The notes: generated by a model from the letters alone, not told the origin. A DNA stretch of 64,000 nucleotides from Hygrocybe punicea (GCA_963556145.1 OY744469.1:5924767-5988766); one strand, 5' to 3'; counted from the first letter of the stretch, positions 19,237 through 30,483 are shown. Numbers and translations: made by a program.

Positions 19237-21985
19237 TGTTTCTTTTACTCTACCTCCAGATGCTGACGATAACCCTTTGTGTGCATATCTAATACCTCCC
19301 AATTTTGAGGTCACTACGTCCGCTACACATGCCCAGGCAGCAGGTTCAGCATTGAGCTCTTTACCACGAGATTTTGTCCAGGATGTTTTGTCTCTCTCTC
19401 CTCGTCCTTGTCTAAAGAAGCTTTTCGTCGCCTTTGGTATTATATGGCAGAGAATACAACAAGTACAAGTCACTTGCAGCCGAGAACAGTTCCGTTCTCT
19501 CGCTCATTCCACTGCTCAACTCCTGTATTTTCTCGATCGTGCCTATCGTTTCGAACTATCCCCAGAGGCAAGCTCAGTACCTCTCGATGACCTACAGCGG
19601 TCCGTATTCCTCGCGTCAGGCTTGACATTGAGCTTACCATATACTTTGCGCGCAGGCTGCTGGATGAGATCTCCATCTTCATCGAGAAGGAAAGAACTCG
19701 TAATTTTCTCAGCCAGCTGCTGCACAAAGCAAAGAGGATAAGTGGGATTGAAGGTTACCATACAAGAATGGTTTCCTTAGCCAACCCATTCCAAGTATGT
19801 TGAGGTGTTTTGCTTGTGCTTTACTGACAGGCTGCGTGGATCAAAGATCGATGAGGCAGAATGGCATTCCAGGAATGTTGAAGGTCGCGACAAAGACTTG
19901 CAATTGCTATACGGTAAACTGAGCGATCTTGAGAAAAATTGGGATGAGTTGCTGAACACTATGAGTGGGTTGTTACTGACGTATACCTTGTGGAAAGTAT
20001 GCTTTGGCTAATTTTGGTGAAATCTATTTCTAGATCCAAACCATGACGATATGACGGCCATGTTCAAATCTATTCAAAGGCGGGTCGACGACCAATCGAT
20101 TGACGAACGAGAACGCCGATTTTTCTCACACGTCCTCGAATGCCTCGTCTCGAGCAGTGGATATCAGGTAAAGAAAGAGGACTGGATGATTACACCGTAC
20201 GAGGTAGAATTTGGGCAGAAGATCGGAATCAGCGGTTCGTACGTACTTCCCCTAACTCGGACATCCCCACCACTCATGTTTTAGGGGTAGCGTGGAAGTA
20301 TACAGGGGCATTTGGAACAAGACACCCGTTGCGATCAAGGTCTTCGTAACGCAAGGTGATGGTCCGACAGTAAGTTGGCTACACTGAATCCACGAAAAAA
20401 TTCTCTTGAAATTTCATTTACGGAAAGGCCATCCGTCGAGAAATTCAGGTAAGATTATGATTTGTAAAACTCGTGTCAACCCTTTAAAACGAAGTGTTGT
20501 AGATTTGGTCAGCACTGAGACACCCACACGTATTGCGTATGAATCACACATAAACCCGATGGCTTTTGTCCACTCATATATCGCGATACATCAGCTTTTC
20601 TTGGCGCAAACGAGTTAGGCAATCCGTCATTTATTGTCATGCCATATCTGAAGAATGGCAATGCTCGAGATTATGTCGAAACTCACCCAGACTGCGATCG
20701 GTTGCAGATCGTAAGCCTCGGTTACCCTACTTTTTGGAACACATAATTGACGACTCGTATACAGATTTATCACATCTCTCTTGGTCTGGCATATCTCCAT
20801 GCAAAGAATGTCATCCACAGCGATATAAAAGCTGTCAGTGATTTTCGATCAAATTTTATGTTCCTGGTTAACATACATCTCCAGCTTAATGTGCTGATCG
20901 ACGATGGCGGAAACGCAGTGCTATGTGAATTTGGTCTTTCCCGTGTCAGAGCCGATGGAACGAGTCATAGCATGAAAACCAACAGAGCCGAAATTGCTGG
21001 TAGTCGCAACTGGATGGCGCCAGAACTACTACGCGGTGGTTTGCCGGAAAAACCCAGCGACATTTATGCAGTTGGGATGACAATATACGAGGTTGGTGTA
21101 ATCGAAGACGTGTCGAAACCGAATAAGCTAACGGTGTGAAAAGATAAGATTCCCCTAGGTCATTTCAGTCACAAGGACTTCTTTGACCTTGTTGTCAAGC
21201 ATGATATCCGTCCGGAAAGACCAAGCGATGAGGACGCTCCTTATATGGATGACGCGATCTGGGAACTCGCCGAGCGGTGTTGGCAGACAGAAGCTCAGAA
21301 AAGGCCCATTGCCACAGCTTTATCGGATCTCATCAAGACTATTATGGGCGCCCGCTCCAGGAATGCTAACCTGCTGCGACCTCCAACTCCTCCGCCCGCC
21401 AAAACCACTCAACCAATGTCCATCCAAGCACCACGCACAGCAGAACATTCAGCTCGCTTGCCACGACCTCTAACTCCTCCACCCATGAAAACCACTCGAC
21501 TAATGCCTATTATCCCACGACGACACGCAGGATCACCTCCCCCACCCAATAAAAGCACTCAACCAACGCCTATCCAACCACAGCGCACAGGCTCACGACC
21601 GCCAACTCCCCCACCTATTAAAGCCACTCTCCCAACGCCCATCCAAGCACCGCGCACAGAACATTCAGCACGACCTCTAACTCCTCCACCCATGAAAACC
21701 ACTCGACTAATGCCTATTATCCCACGACGACACGCAGGATCACCTCCCCCACCGGATAAAAGCAGTCAACCAACGCCTATCCAACCACAACGCACGGGCT
21801 CACGACCGCCAACTCCCCCATCTATTAAAGCCACTCTCCCAACGCCCATCCAAGCACCGAGCACAGAACATTCAGCTCGCTTGCCACGACCTCTAACTCC
21901 TCCACCCATGAAAACCACTCAACTAATGCCTATTATCCCACGACGACGCGCAGTGTCACGACCCCCCAACTCCCCCACCGATTAA
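19184..21985 (+). CDS. Protein kinase (TKL-like) with N-terminal helical region and Pro-rich repeat tail; degenerate DFG
   Basis: From the ATG at 19184 or an upstream fusion. The first 200 residues are helical (LPRDFVQDVLSLSPRPCL, LLYFLDRAYRFELSPEASS, LLDEISIFIEKERTRNFL), recalling the four-helix N-terminus of MLKL/HeLo-type proteins. A brace-like segment (LQLLYGKLSDLEKNWDELL, MFKSIQRRVDD) precedes the kinase domain. Kinase motifs: P-loop GISGSGSVEVYRG; VAIKVF (Lys at 20337-20339); catalytic loop HSDIKALN (20816); LCEFGLSR at 20921-20944, where DFG is EFG; WMAPELL; and a C-lobe WELAERCW. The tail is an in-frame Pro-rich repeat. About nine short introns. The stop at 21985 results from a C6 run (21962-21967); one base fewer would extend the Pro-rich frame to 22247. 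Family role in mushrooms is unknown; a signalling or cell-death function is only inference. Confidence 0.83.
21464..21980 (+). repeat. In-frame 207/216-bp tandem repeat in the kinase tail
   Basis: About two and a half copies of a 69-72-codon unit. CGACCTCTAACTCCTCCACC recurs at 21464, 21671 and 21887. Each unit encodes RPLTPPPMKTT, LMPIIPRR and RPPTPP modules. The spacing stays a multiple of three. Confidence 0.85.
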
Positions 21986-22247
21986 ATCCATTCAACCCAT
22001 GCCTACCGTACCACGACGCGCAGGGCCACGACTCGGACCTTCAACTCCCCCCCCCATCCCGTTAAAACCAGCGGCCGCATCAGAAACATACCGGGCAGTG
22101 CAGATTGTCTCACTGCAACCCATGTGTCAAGTTGTAGCGAGCGTGGGTTTACCATCGGAACTGATGTCAAGCAGAAATCGGAACAATTTGGAGATTCCGC
22201 CCCGGCGGCCCTCCGAGTCCGCTTTGAGGGGCGGATTCCTCTCGTAA

Positions 22248-23890
22248 CTCACTCTCGTATCATTCTTAGGATATTGTAGCAGTACCTTCATATTGTACGA
22301 CCTGACCCGCTATGGTTTCGAGGTCCCAAGTGCCTTACATTATTACAGAAGCGGTTAATTCTTGTAGTCACTTACGAATTACAACTGCTACCCCACCAGG
22401 CATGTAAAGTCTCGCTTCACGGAGGTGCGCCGGTATAGCGATGTCAGATTGACTCCGCAACGTGTTCTGGTGCAAGGATTTGTACATTTTGGCAGGGGGG
22501 TTCGTTGTGTGTTGAATCTACAGAACGGGTATGATAAATTATTATTTGGTTTGCCAAACGAGCGAAAGGTGTTGTTACGAATTTCTTGGACGGCGCCCTG
22601 GATTCGTTAATTATCGTTAATTAACTTCGGGCATGTGTACGTACATTGTATCAGTTCCGTGTACGAAATCTAGGTTATTCGACAACGTTATTTGGGGAAA
22701 TCTGATTGTCAGGGCTCAGGGCCTTATAGGCTTAAGCATGGGAACTCACGAAGATCCAGTCTGAAATCAGGCAGCTCGCGTGTGAGCATCATCAATAGTG
22801 TTGCTCTCGTGATAAAGGGTTGTGCTGTAAGACGTTGATCGTGACTAGGACCTGAAGAACGCTCGATTGACATTCCTTGAGGTATCATATCAAGCCAGCG
22901 TTTGAACGACGGGAGATTATAGGCAAGAGTTCCATTACTGATAATCTACCACTCACATACGAAGGTCTTGGCCGTGCCGTCATGAGGACTCGGGATTATT
23001 ATTAATGTCAGGGTCCTCTTTACCCCTAGCCACGCCGACGCAAGCAGGCACGGCAGACTACCCCACGTGGATAACGACGACTTTTGCACGATGCAGATGG
23101 CACTGCTTGAAACGTTGAACAATCATGGTATGATGGTTCAACGTTTTTTGATGCACAACCCCATTTTATTGGAAGTACTGTCAAAGCCGGCTCCATTTCG
23201 CTTCCATGGGGGAAAAAAAAATGGTGAGGTACTTATGGTCCGTGGAGGATGAGCGCTGAGCGGTATTAAATCACAAGTAAACGAGTCAGCAATTCCGCTT
23301 GTTCTTGACAGCTTGGAGACAGTTATTATTAACGGGGGAAGCGGTAAGGCAACGAATGATATTGCCGGTGTGGTGCTCCGCAGTCCTCCGGTGAGATTCA
23401 CCCGGAAATGGAATGAGGAACGAGGAACGAGGAACGGTGGGCGGGTTGGGAAGGCGACGAGCTCGAGAGAGAGTTCACGCGCACGGACCAGTGATAAAAA
23501 GCATAAAAAGCGACGGGACGAAAAGAGCAAGCCAACAGTCACCTCGATGGCATCACCGCTCAGCTTGGGGAAACGAGTTGAGCCGATGACCGGTTGAGAA
23601 TATTAATTTGGGTATCTGGGCATGCAGGTATTAAAATAAATAAATAACTAAATAAATAGCTGCTAATCAGATATCTGGACATACGTCATTCGAATTTGAA
23701 AGTCCGAGACGAGTTTAGAGCCGAACGCTGTTCAATTGTTTTACGAACCTCATGGCGAACTGCGACTAGAAAAAAGCACCAAGACTTTTTTTTTGAAAAA
23801 ATAAAACAAAATAAACGACAAAAAAAGGTATGTTTTTCAACTTTGCTTTCGTTCAACTCTTTCGTTCTGACTTTGCTTTTTTTTCTCAAA
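22248..23890. other. Intergenic region, no gene seen
   Basis: About 1.6 kb hold no supported gene. Short frames near 23138-23597 on both strands lack domains and probably are the promoter and 5' leader region of the Zn2Cys6 gene, which has a T-rich tract just before its ATG. Confidence 0.5.
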
Positions 23891-25830
23891 ATGAATCCTG
23901 CAAACCGCCATCCGCTCCCGTCGATTCGCCAACTCCATCCTTACCTAGCAATGTCTTCGCCTCAGCAACATCTTCACCCGTACAACTACCCGCCCCCGAC
24001 CACCGCAGCCACCTCCGCTCCTCACTCCCACTACCACCTCCCCCATCTCGCTACAGCAGACAACAACAACAACAACCACAACAACAACCCCTCCACCTCT
24101 GCGACCCTCCTCTCCGCAGTCTCTCCGTCCCGCGATCCGCCAGACACTCCCTACCCCGCTGGCGACACTGAGCCCGAAGGCGACGGCGATAACCAAGGCC
24201 CTCCAAAAAAGAAACGGCGTCGTCAGGCGTTGAGCTGCACCGGTATGACCTTCAACCCGTCTTTCCCCATTACGCCGCTGACAATCACCACGTTGTTTCT
24301 GTTATCGATCCACATACTCATCATACACGCACCACGCACACGCCTTCTCCTCACCTCCTCTATCCCTCCTTCCCCCCCTTAAACGCGTATGCCACACACA
24401 CAAGAGTGTAAACGCCGCAAGATAAAGTGCGATAGGTCCGCCAATCGCTCTCTCTCTCGTTTTTAGATCGCCGAATCTCACTAGTCCTCGATACTTTTAG
24501 GGCACAACCCTGTGGTCCCTGCACGCGCCGCGGTGAGCAATCCAAATGCCAATGGCACATTGTGGAGCCAGTGTACGGCCCTCTCTCTCACTTGTTTTTC
24601 TCTCCCCTTCCCTCTTACTTGAATATAAACAAAAAAATCAAGCTAACCAACCTTTTTTTTTTTCCAATTTATCTTTCCCAGGGAGAAATATGTAACGAGA
24701 GCAGAGTATGACGATCTCAAAACACGTCTGGAACAGCTCGAATCAGTCGTCTCACAGCTTCTGGCAACGCCCCCACCCCCACCACAACCACCATCCATGC
24801 CTTCATACCAAATGGGCATGCACACCCCAATCGCCCCTCCGCCTCCTCCTTCCGCACCGCAACTCCAGCCATACCACTCCGCATCCCCGGGCGTCCCACT
24901 CGTCTATCACCACTCCATCATGTCGTCTCCCCCTTTCCCACACCCAGTCGATTCGTTACAGCAACAACCCCATCGGTACTCAAAACCAGACTCCCCTCAA
25001 TCTCCGCGCCATCACCACACCCACACTCACGCCCAAGTCCAACCCCACTCGCTAACAACCCACCAACAACACCAACACCAGCAACACCAACACCAGCAAC
25101 ACCAGCAACACCACCAGCACCAACAACAACAACAGCACCAGCAGCACCAACAGCACCAACAGCACCAGCACCAACAACACCAGCAACACCAACACCAGAT
25201 GCACGCCAACCCCATGTCTTCCACGTCCCCCATACTCCAAACCCACCCTCTCTCAATGAACCGCGTCATCAGGGTCGCCCCAGAATTAAAGTCACCCGGA
25301 TCAGCCAAACAACACTCTCCGCTCTCGCTCGCCTCGATAACCGCGCCTTTCAACCCAGAATCGCAATCCCATTCGCAATCGCCAACGCACTCGCAATCAC
25401 AGTCTCAGGCCCAGTCCCAGCCAAAAAACTACCACGCGCAGACGCTCATCATGCTGGGCGAGCGTCTGCGCCTCGGATCCATCGCTCACGAGGGCCCAGC
25501 GACTCATTACAACAACACCGCACACCGCACGACGCTGCTTCTGCCGCTGCTGCTTCTGGTGTTTCATCTTCCTCGATCATCCCTACGACATCAGGGGGCC
25601 CCTCCGATATATTCATGGATACTACACCTCAGCCTCCTCCTCCTCTTCCCCCACCTGGTTCTGGACCCGGACCCGGACCTGGACCTGGACCATCCTCGTA
25701 CCAGATGTCGACTTCGGCGTCGTCGTCGTCTCGCCGTTTCAGCGACCCTCCCGTTCTCCTTCCTAGTTTGGTGTCGCCACCTGAGGATGACCGTGACCGT
25801 ATGAGTGGCCACCACCACAGAGATAGATAG
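23891..25830 (+). CDS. Zn2Cys6 (GAL4-type) transcription factor with coiled coil and Gln/His tract
   Basis: Exons 23891-24242, 24405-24435, 24501-24572 and 24682 onward join in frame. An Asn-rich leader and a basic patch (PPKKKRRRQALS) precede the zinc cluster CTECKRRKIKC...CGPC...SKC, spacing C-x2-C-x6-C-x5-C-x2-C-x8-C, split by two introns. It is followed by EYDDLKTRLEQLESVVSQLL, a short coiled coil for dimerisation. The rest is Pro/Ser-rich with a long Gln/His tract. Frame A (LIMLGERLRLGSIAHEG) gives way at about 25492-25497 to a second clearly coding frame (SDSLQQHRTPHD, then DTTPQPPPPLPPPGSGPGPG) that stops at 25830. One extra base at the GGGCCC run would join them. Nuclear DNA-binding regulator; target genes unknown. 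Confidence 0.85.
25063..25198 (+). repeat. CAACAC/CAGCAC tract coding for Gln/His repeats
   Basis: About 135 bp of CAA, CAG and CAC codons inside the Zn2Cys6 gene give an imperfect QHQQHQ run. Mixed codons mark it as an old, selected or slowly evolving tract rather than a pure microsatellite. Confidence 0.9.
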
Positions 25831-26820
25831 TTTTTCGTTTCGTTTCGTTCTCCCGAGTCACTACTCGGCCTTTTTTTTCCTTCCTTCCCTTGTTACGTAT
25901 CGTATCGTATCGTATGGTTCCTTACCCCTACAGCCACCACCGCGTTTCCTCGTACGCCACCGCCATCCTATACATGCATGCAACGCGTCGGTCAGCAATT
26001 TTTTTTCGCGAATACGGGACATTTATGCTGAATTTATTAGTCTTTTTTTTTTTTTTTTCGTTCCTACCAGCCCGTACTCTTTTCTTCTTTCGTTATATCG
26101 TACCGTCGTGATCGTACATCTCGTATGTGTTCTTTTTTCTTCATCTTTCTTTTCTCTCTTGTCTCTTGTGGATCCTTTTTTGTGTTTTTTTGTTTTTTGA
26201 TTCACAAAATTGCCTTGTCTCGGTTTGATTTACGTTTTTTTTTGTCTCCCCGTCGTGTGTTTCCTAGACACTCATACACATTTCCTATTTCGTTCGCTGT
26301 TTCCCTTGTTTCCTTTCGCGCCTCCTACCCCGTCCTCGCTTTCCAACCACTTGCACCCACTACCCCGGCCCCACACCCCACATAGTATAGCACCACCACC
26401 ATCATTTTTTTTGCTCTGACAGCCCCCTTCCCTACACTGTACACAAACGTACACACACCATATATAACAAGTAATTTGCCATTAGATTGCCCAGTTTCCG
26501 AGGTGACATGGACATGTGGATATTGGACATTGGACACATCACACATGGGCGGTGATGCGGAGCAATGATGCTCGATCACTAGATCAACTTTTATTAACGT
26601 TGTGTCACGGTCATGTCATGCAAGCTTTCAATTTAAAGCACAGCAAAATGTATAGATAAAGCTATTGCAACTCGGGAAGTTGGTCGGATCCGAAGTTAGT
26701 CCGTTTACTCTAGGTACAAAGCAACGGTTGAAATTAAAAGGTTAAATTTTCAAAAACTTACACATTTGCATTCATCGTCGCCCGCTTATTTCTTATATCC
26801 CTTCTTCTCATTCTGCACAG
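25831..26820. other. T-rich 3' region and spacer
   Basis: No gene seen. There are long pyrimidine and poly-T runs (18 T around 26042-26060), a four-copy GTATC run at 25897-25915, and C/A-rich sequence up to 26460. It probably includes the 3' UTR of the Zn2Cys6 gene. Confidence 0.4.
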
Positions 26821-26918
26821 TGACCACCGAAGAAGCTAGACCAGATGATGAACTCGAGCGCGAGCGCTTGGCCAAACTTGAAAGCATGTTTGATAGCAAA
26901 CAGCAGCAGCAACTTTGA
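26821..26918 (+). other. Orphan coding-like segment (possible last exon)
   Basis: After a good acceptor (CTGCACAG, ending 26820) an open frame reads EEARPDDELERERLAKLESM then FDSKQQQQL and stop. The biased, charged composition looks coding, but I found no upstream exon or start. It may be the tail of a gene cut off by the neighbouring transposon. Low confidence. Confidence 0.25.
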
Positions 26919-27021
26919 ACAGTCAGCAAAATGCAAACAGTCAGCAAAAATGATCTGCAAGGGATCTTGGCCACGCGGCGAGGCTATGCAAACAATCGGA
27001 GATGACGTCACTTTTATTATT

Positions 27022-27138
27022 TGCGCGATGGAGGCTGCGCGGCCGCGCAAATTGGAACCCGCGCGGTTTCACAACTTCCTTTTTTAGCAATGCTGTTATA
27101 TTGGGTGACTTCCCGCGGGGTAAATTTAAGATAGAATG
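27022..27138 (+). repeat. Dispersed repeat, copy A
   Basis: About 117 bp, containing GCGCGGTTTCACAACTTCC, TTAGCAATGCTGTTATA and GGGTGACTTCCCGCGGGG, recurs inverted at 62336-62756. There it is split by a MITE and lacks about 24 bp of this copy. This copy ends about 140 bp before the Harbinger transposase start. Confidence 0.8.
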
Positions 27139-27279
27139 ACTTTATCCTGATGGTCCCAGCAGTCTGGACATGAAATAGTAGTTATCTTTATTCTGTTCTC
27201 TAAACCACAGCATTAAAATATGCTTTAGTTAGCATAAATTCAAGTCCCAATTAAGCGTATCAGCGCAGTCACCGTCTAC

Positions 27280-28480
27280 ATGAATGACGTTCACCATTAC
27301 CTGCTTGAACAACAGGAGATCGAGAATGATCACCAGGACGACCATAGGGCACAGCTTAATCTGGCCGTTGCATTTGTAATCGATGGTGCGGACCAAGCAT
27401 GGCTCCAACGAATGAGACATCGACACCCTTCCCGCCTCTACTTGTGCCGACCCCAGCTCCTCCCCAACCCTCGCATCGCTACCCCATGGATCCAATTACG
27501 AGAAAGTAGAAGTGACCGTGCATACGTGACCACGATGGGTTTTGATGTTGCGAGCTTTGAAGCTCTTATAGCCAAGGGTTTTGGACAGCACTGGTACAAG
27601 ACAGCGATCCCCCGAGGAGATATTCGTGATGGAGCTGAACCACGTCCTGGGCGCCGTTCGTTGGATGCCGATGGCGCATTGGGGCTCATACTGCATTACC
27701 TCAACTCAACCATGCGTGAAATCAGTCTGCAACAGATATTTGCATTGATTCCGACGACGGTCTCGCGATATATTACTTTTGGTCTTCACATTCTCCTCGA
27801 CACCCTCCACAAAATTGATGACGCCAAGATTGTCTGGCCTTGCCAGCTTTCCGAGTTCCAGTATGACAATGAACTTGTCCTTGCGCGTCACCCTCTTCTA
27901 GTCGGGGCATTTGCCACTATTGATGGACTCAATCTGCCTGTGCAGGTTTCAGATGACTGTGAGATTGAGAACGCAACGTATAATGGCTGGAAGTCAGATC
28001 ATTTTGTCAGCTCCGTGTTTGTATTCTCTCCCCGAGGTCAGTTGCTCTAGTGCTTCCTTTGTCTTTCAGTCTCATATAATGTGCATAGGGCCTGTCATTG
28101 CTGCCCACGGGAATGCACCGGGCAGTTGGCATGATTCTCGGGTTGCCCTGCCCATATACGAGAAGCTGCGAACACAGACCCCCGCTGGGTATTATATTGT
28201 CGGAGATACAGCCTTTTCCCGTGGTGGAAATGGCCTCACAGGAGGCCGTATCCGTGCCCCATTGAAGTCAGGGGACAAGCTCCATGTAACACCACTCGCA
28301 ATGGAGGAGCGGTTAAAGATTAACCGTCAGCTTTTGTCTTATCGCCAGACTGCAGAATGGGGCAATCGAGCCCTGCAAGGATCTTTCAGACGGTTACGGA
28401 TACCCCTCGAGGCTAAACATAAAGATGATTGTGTGGACTTGCTGGAGATATGTCTCAGGTTACACAATCTCCGCTGCTGA
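27280..28480 (+). CDS. PIF/Harbinger transposase (DDE_Tnp_4)
   Basis: The ATG at 27280; exons 27280-28036 and 28089-28480, in frame across a 52-bp intron. The N-terminal part has LDADGALGLILHYLNSTMRE and TVSRYITFGLHILLDTL, the helix-turn-helix region of PIF transposases. The catalytic part shows FATIDGLNLP (first Asp), YNGWKSDHFVSSVFVFSPRG, PGSWHDSRVA (second Asp region), YYIVGDTAF, and QTAEWGNRALQGSFRRL with the expected Glu. The whole DDE core is present and the frame is open, so the protein may be active. It would cut and rejoin element ends together with the Myb-like partner encoded at 28809-30437. Confidence 0.9.
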
Positions 28481-28637
28481 TGGGTAGGGTTCAATCAGAT
28501 CCAGTCTGTCTATGACAAGCAGTGCGATGGTAATCCTGATGAGTTACATATATGGCAACAATTTGAGGACATTCTTTTTTCGGAGCAGAGGAGGATGGAT
28601 AGGGTATCAAGGTTTCACATTGTGGCAGAGTACTACG

Positions 28638-28760
28638 AGTAAGGACAGTGTACATTATGAAGTAATGTAACAGAGGTGTTGTTATGAAACTTGTGAGTAA
28701 GGACAGTTTTGAGACAGCATAACAAGTGAGATCATAGACATTTTACGAGTAAGGACAGTG
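28638..28760 (+). repeat. Three GAGTAAGGACAGT units at 54-bp spacing
   Basis: CGAGTAAGGACAGTGT or a close variant occurs near 28640, 28694 and 28748, in the gap between the two convergent Harbinger genes. Sequence between the units is less conserved. It may be a diverged minisatellite. Confidence 0.7.
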
Positions 28761-28808
28761 TGAGGCCACCGTGTTTGGGCCAGTAAGGGTTAGACAGATC
28801 AGAGGAGG

Positions 28809-30437
28809 TTAGATTTTCATCGGAGAGATGGGAGGCACTTTACTGGGACTAATCAGGAGAGATAAGCCTAACCCGCGCGATGGGGTCAGTGTGAGTTCAA
28901 ACGTGTCTTCAGTTGGATTGAGAGTGGGTTGCTCGAGTTTCGGCACCATGTCCAGGGTTTGCATCGGTTGAACAGCTGCGACAGAGGGTCTGTGCAGTGG
29001 AGAAAGAGCGCTCTTGAATGCATAGGTGCGTGAGAGGGCATGAGAGGGTAAGGGCTTGATTGCCCTCTCGTGGGGATCCCCATCACTCGATTCGTTGTCT
29101 GTAATCCAAATGACACTCCCACCGCCATCAGCGTAGTGGGTCTCATTGTGAAACTTGTTGCGATAGGTGCCACGGGAATGGGGCTGAGCGCGGATGGGGC
29201 CTCTGGGACCATTGCTATTCATGCCCATCTCAAGCTTCAACTGCAAGAGATCTCGTGCTCGATCAGCTTCATAAACACGGCCCTGGAGTGCAGTGAGCTG
29301 TGTGCGCAAGGATTCAATAAGGACCTGAGCATCACGATGCTGCTGTGACACAACCAATGCTTGAGTACTTGCGAGTGCTCGCTGTGATCGTTCATGGTCT
29401 CGAGCCACCTCGGCAGAAGGATCAAATGCCTGTGCGATCTTGTGGACTAGATCTGCACCATCACCTCCACGAGCATTGCGCCGAACTGGTACCTGTCCCC
29501 GAATGCCGCGCATAACAACTGGGCCTGGTTGCACCCGATCTGCTGGATTAACCGGATCATCCTGATCACTGTTCAGGCTGATGACACTCTCATCATCACT
29601 CTCATCCTCGTCATCTGCGATGTCCGCATCCTCTTGATCAGAGTCACCAAGATTGCGTGTGCCACCCTTGTTGTTTATCATAGCATCAATCTTCCAGCTG
29701 CGCTCAACGTGAGGTGGACAAACACCATCTCCAGTCGGCTTTGGAGTCCTAACCAACTGAAGAGACATCAGTATGGTCATTTGTCCCAGGCAGGAATAAC
29801 GTACCGAACGAAACTTCTTCTCCAGTGAATCCTGAGTCCTCATTGCACGGTTATGGTTCCTCAACCAACGCGAGAAGCGCCGATGCACGGTGATCCAGCC
29901 ATTCATGCCTGTAGGCAACCTCTTCTCGACCTCGTCTAGAAGAACCTTGATATCGTGCAAGGTGAAGTTTACCGCACCTTTCGGTCGTCCACGTTTCGCT
30001 GTAGGCCTAAGGCTGTCTTCATCAGAGTCGGCATAAGCCTTGCGCTTAGTACCTTGTTTACGGGACCGCTCGTTCACAGCCTTTTTCTTTGCAACAGGGC
30101 CACCTGATGCTTCTCTCCCTTTGCGTCGTGCACCAGCCACCTTTTCAGTTGCAGCACGACGGGGGGCTTTCGAAACATGCTCCACATCACATGCAGCGCC
30201 TCCATTGGTCACACTCAATTGAGCAATAGACGTGTACGGCAGAGAGGTCATGCTGCCATTTCCATGCATGGACATTGAGCTGTCACAGTCGTATGGCGCC
30301 TGTGCTGACATTGAGCGCATATTCTCCCAATCGTTATGGCGAGTCTGGAAGCTGCAAATCAGATGGGAAGATATAGAGTAAAGGAACACATATGGGGTAA
30401 TGATCCCATTGATTAGGAAGACCACCATACTGGGCAT
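28809..30437 (-). CDS. Myb/SANT-like (DUF6818-type) partner protein of the Harbinger element
   Basis: A basic N-terminus (ARRKGREASGGPVAKKKAV, KQGTKRKAYADSDED) leads to RGRPKGAVNFTLHDIKVLL then LPTGMNGWITVHRRFSRWL. After a 48-bp intron (29757-29804) comes LVRTPKPTGDGVCPPHVER and IDAMINNK. This is the Myb-like trihelix region typical of DUF6818 proteins. An acidic run (DIADDEDESDDESVISLNSD) and a coiled coil (HRDAQVLIESLRTQLTALQG) follow. In Harbinger elements such a protein imports the transposase into the nucleus and binds the ends. The likely true 5' exon extends to about 30460 (HNPLNAQYGGLPNQWDHYP reads across 30455-30395), ending at an intron acceptor. Anything further upstream would lie beyond the Helitron junction at 30484. 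Confidence 0.8.
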   Translation of the reverse strand: MPSMVVFLINGIITPYVFLYSISSHLICSFQTRHNDWENMRSMSAQAPYDCDSSMSMHGNGSMTSLPYTSIAQLSVTNGGAACDVEHVSKAPRRAATEKVAGARRKGREASGGPVAKKKAVNERSRKQGTKRKAYADSDEDSLRPTAKRGRPKGAVNFTLHDIKVLLDEVEKRLPTGMNGWITVHRRFSRWLRNHNRAMRTQDSLEKKFRSVRYSCLGQMTILMSLQLVRTPKPTGDGVCPPHVERSWKIDAMINNKGGTRNLGDSDQEDADIADDEDESDDESVISLNSDQDDPVNPADRVQPGPVVMRGIRGQVPVRRNARGGDGADLVHKIAQAFDPSAEVARDHERSQRALASTQALVVSQQHRDAQVLIESLRTQLTALQGRVYEADRARDLLQLKLEMGMNSNGPRGPIRAQPHSRGTYRNKFHNETHYADGGGSVIWITDNESSDGDPHERAIKPLPSHALSRTYAFKSALSPLHRPSVAAVQPMQTLDMVPKLEQPTLNPTEDTFELTLTPSRGLGLSLLISPSKVPPISPMKI

Positions 30438-30483
30438 TCAACGGATTGTGCACCTGATATACTATTAGCAGGTGTATGGTGTA

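Larger units (their letters stand above)
27139..30483. mobile_element. PIF/Harbinger-type DNA transposon (ends not resolved)
   Basis: Two convergent genes, a DDE transposase (+) and a Myb/SANT-like protein (-), form the standard two-gene content of PIF/Harbinger elements. I could not identify terminal inverted repeats or a 3-bp target duplication, so the limits given are the neighbouring repeat on the left and the Helitron junction on the right. The Helitron may sit inside this element's right end. Confidence 0.55.

Noticed and set aside
23138..23542. 134-codon minus-strand frame upstream of the Zn2Cys6 gene
   Set aside because: No motif, overlaps a plus-strand frame of equal quality, and lies in the promoter region.
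24918..25353. Minus-strand Val/Ala/Gly and Cys/Trp frames opposite the Gln/His tract
   Set aside because: Antisense translation of CAG/CAC codon repeats of the Zn2Cys6 gene.
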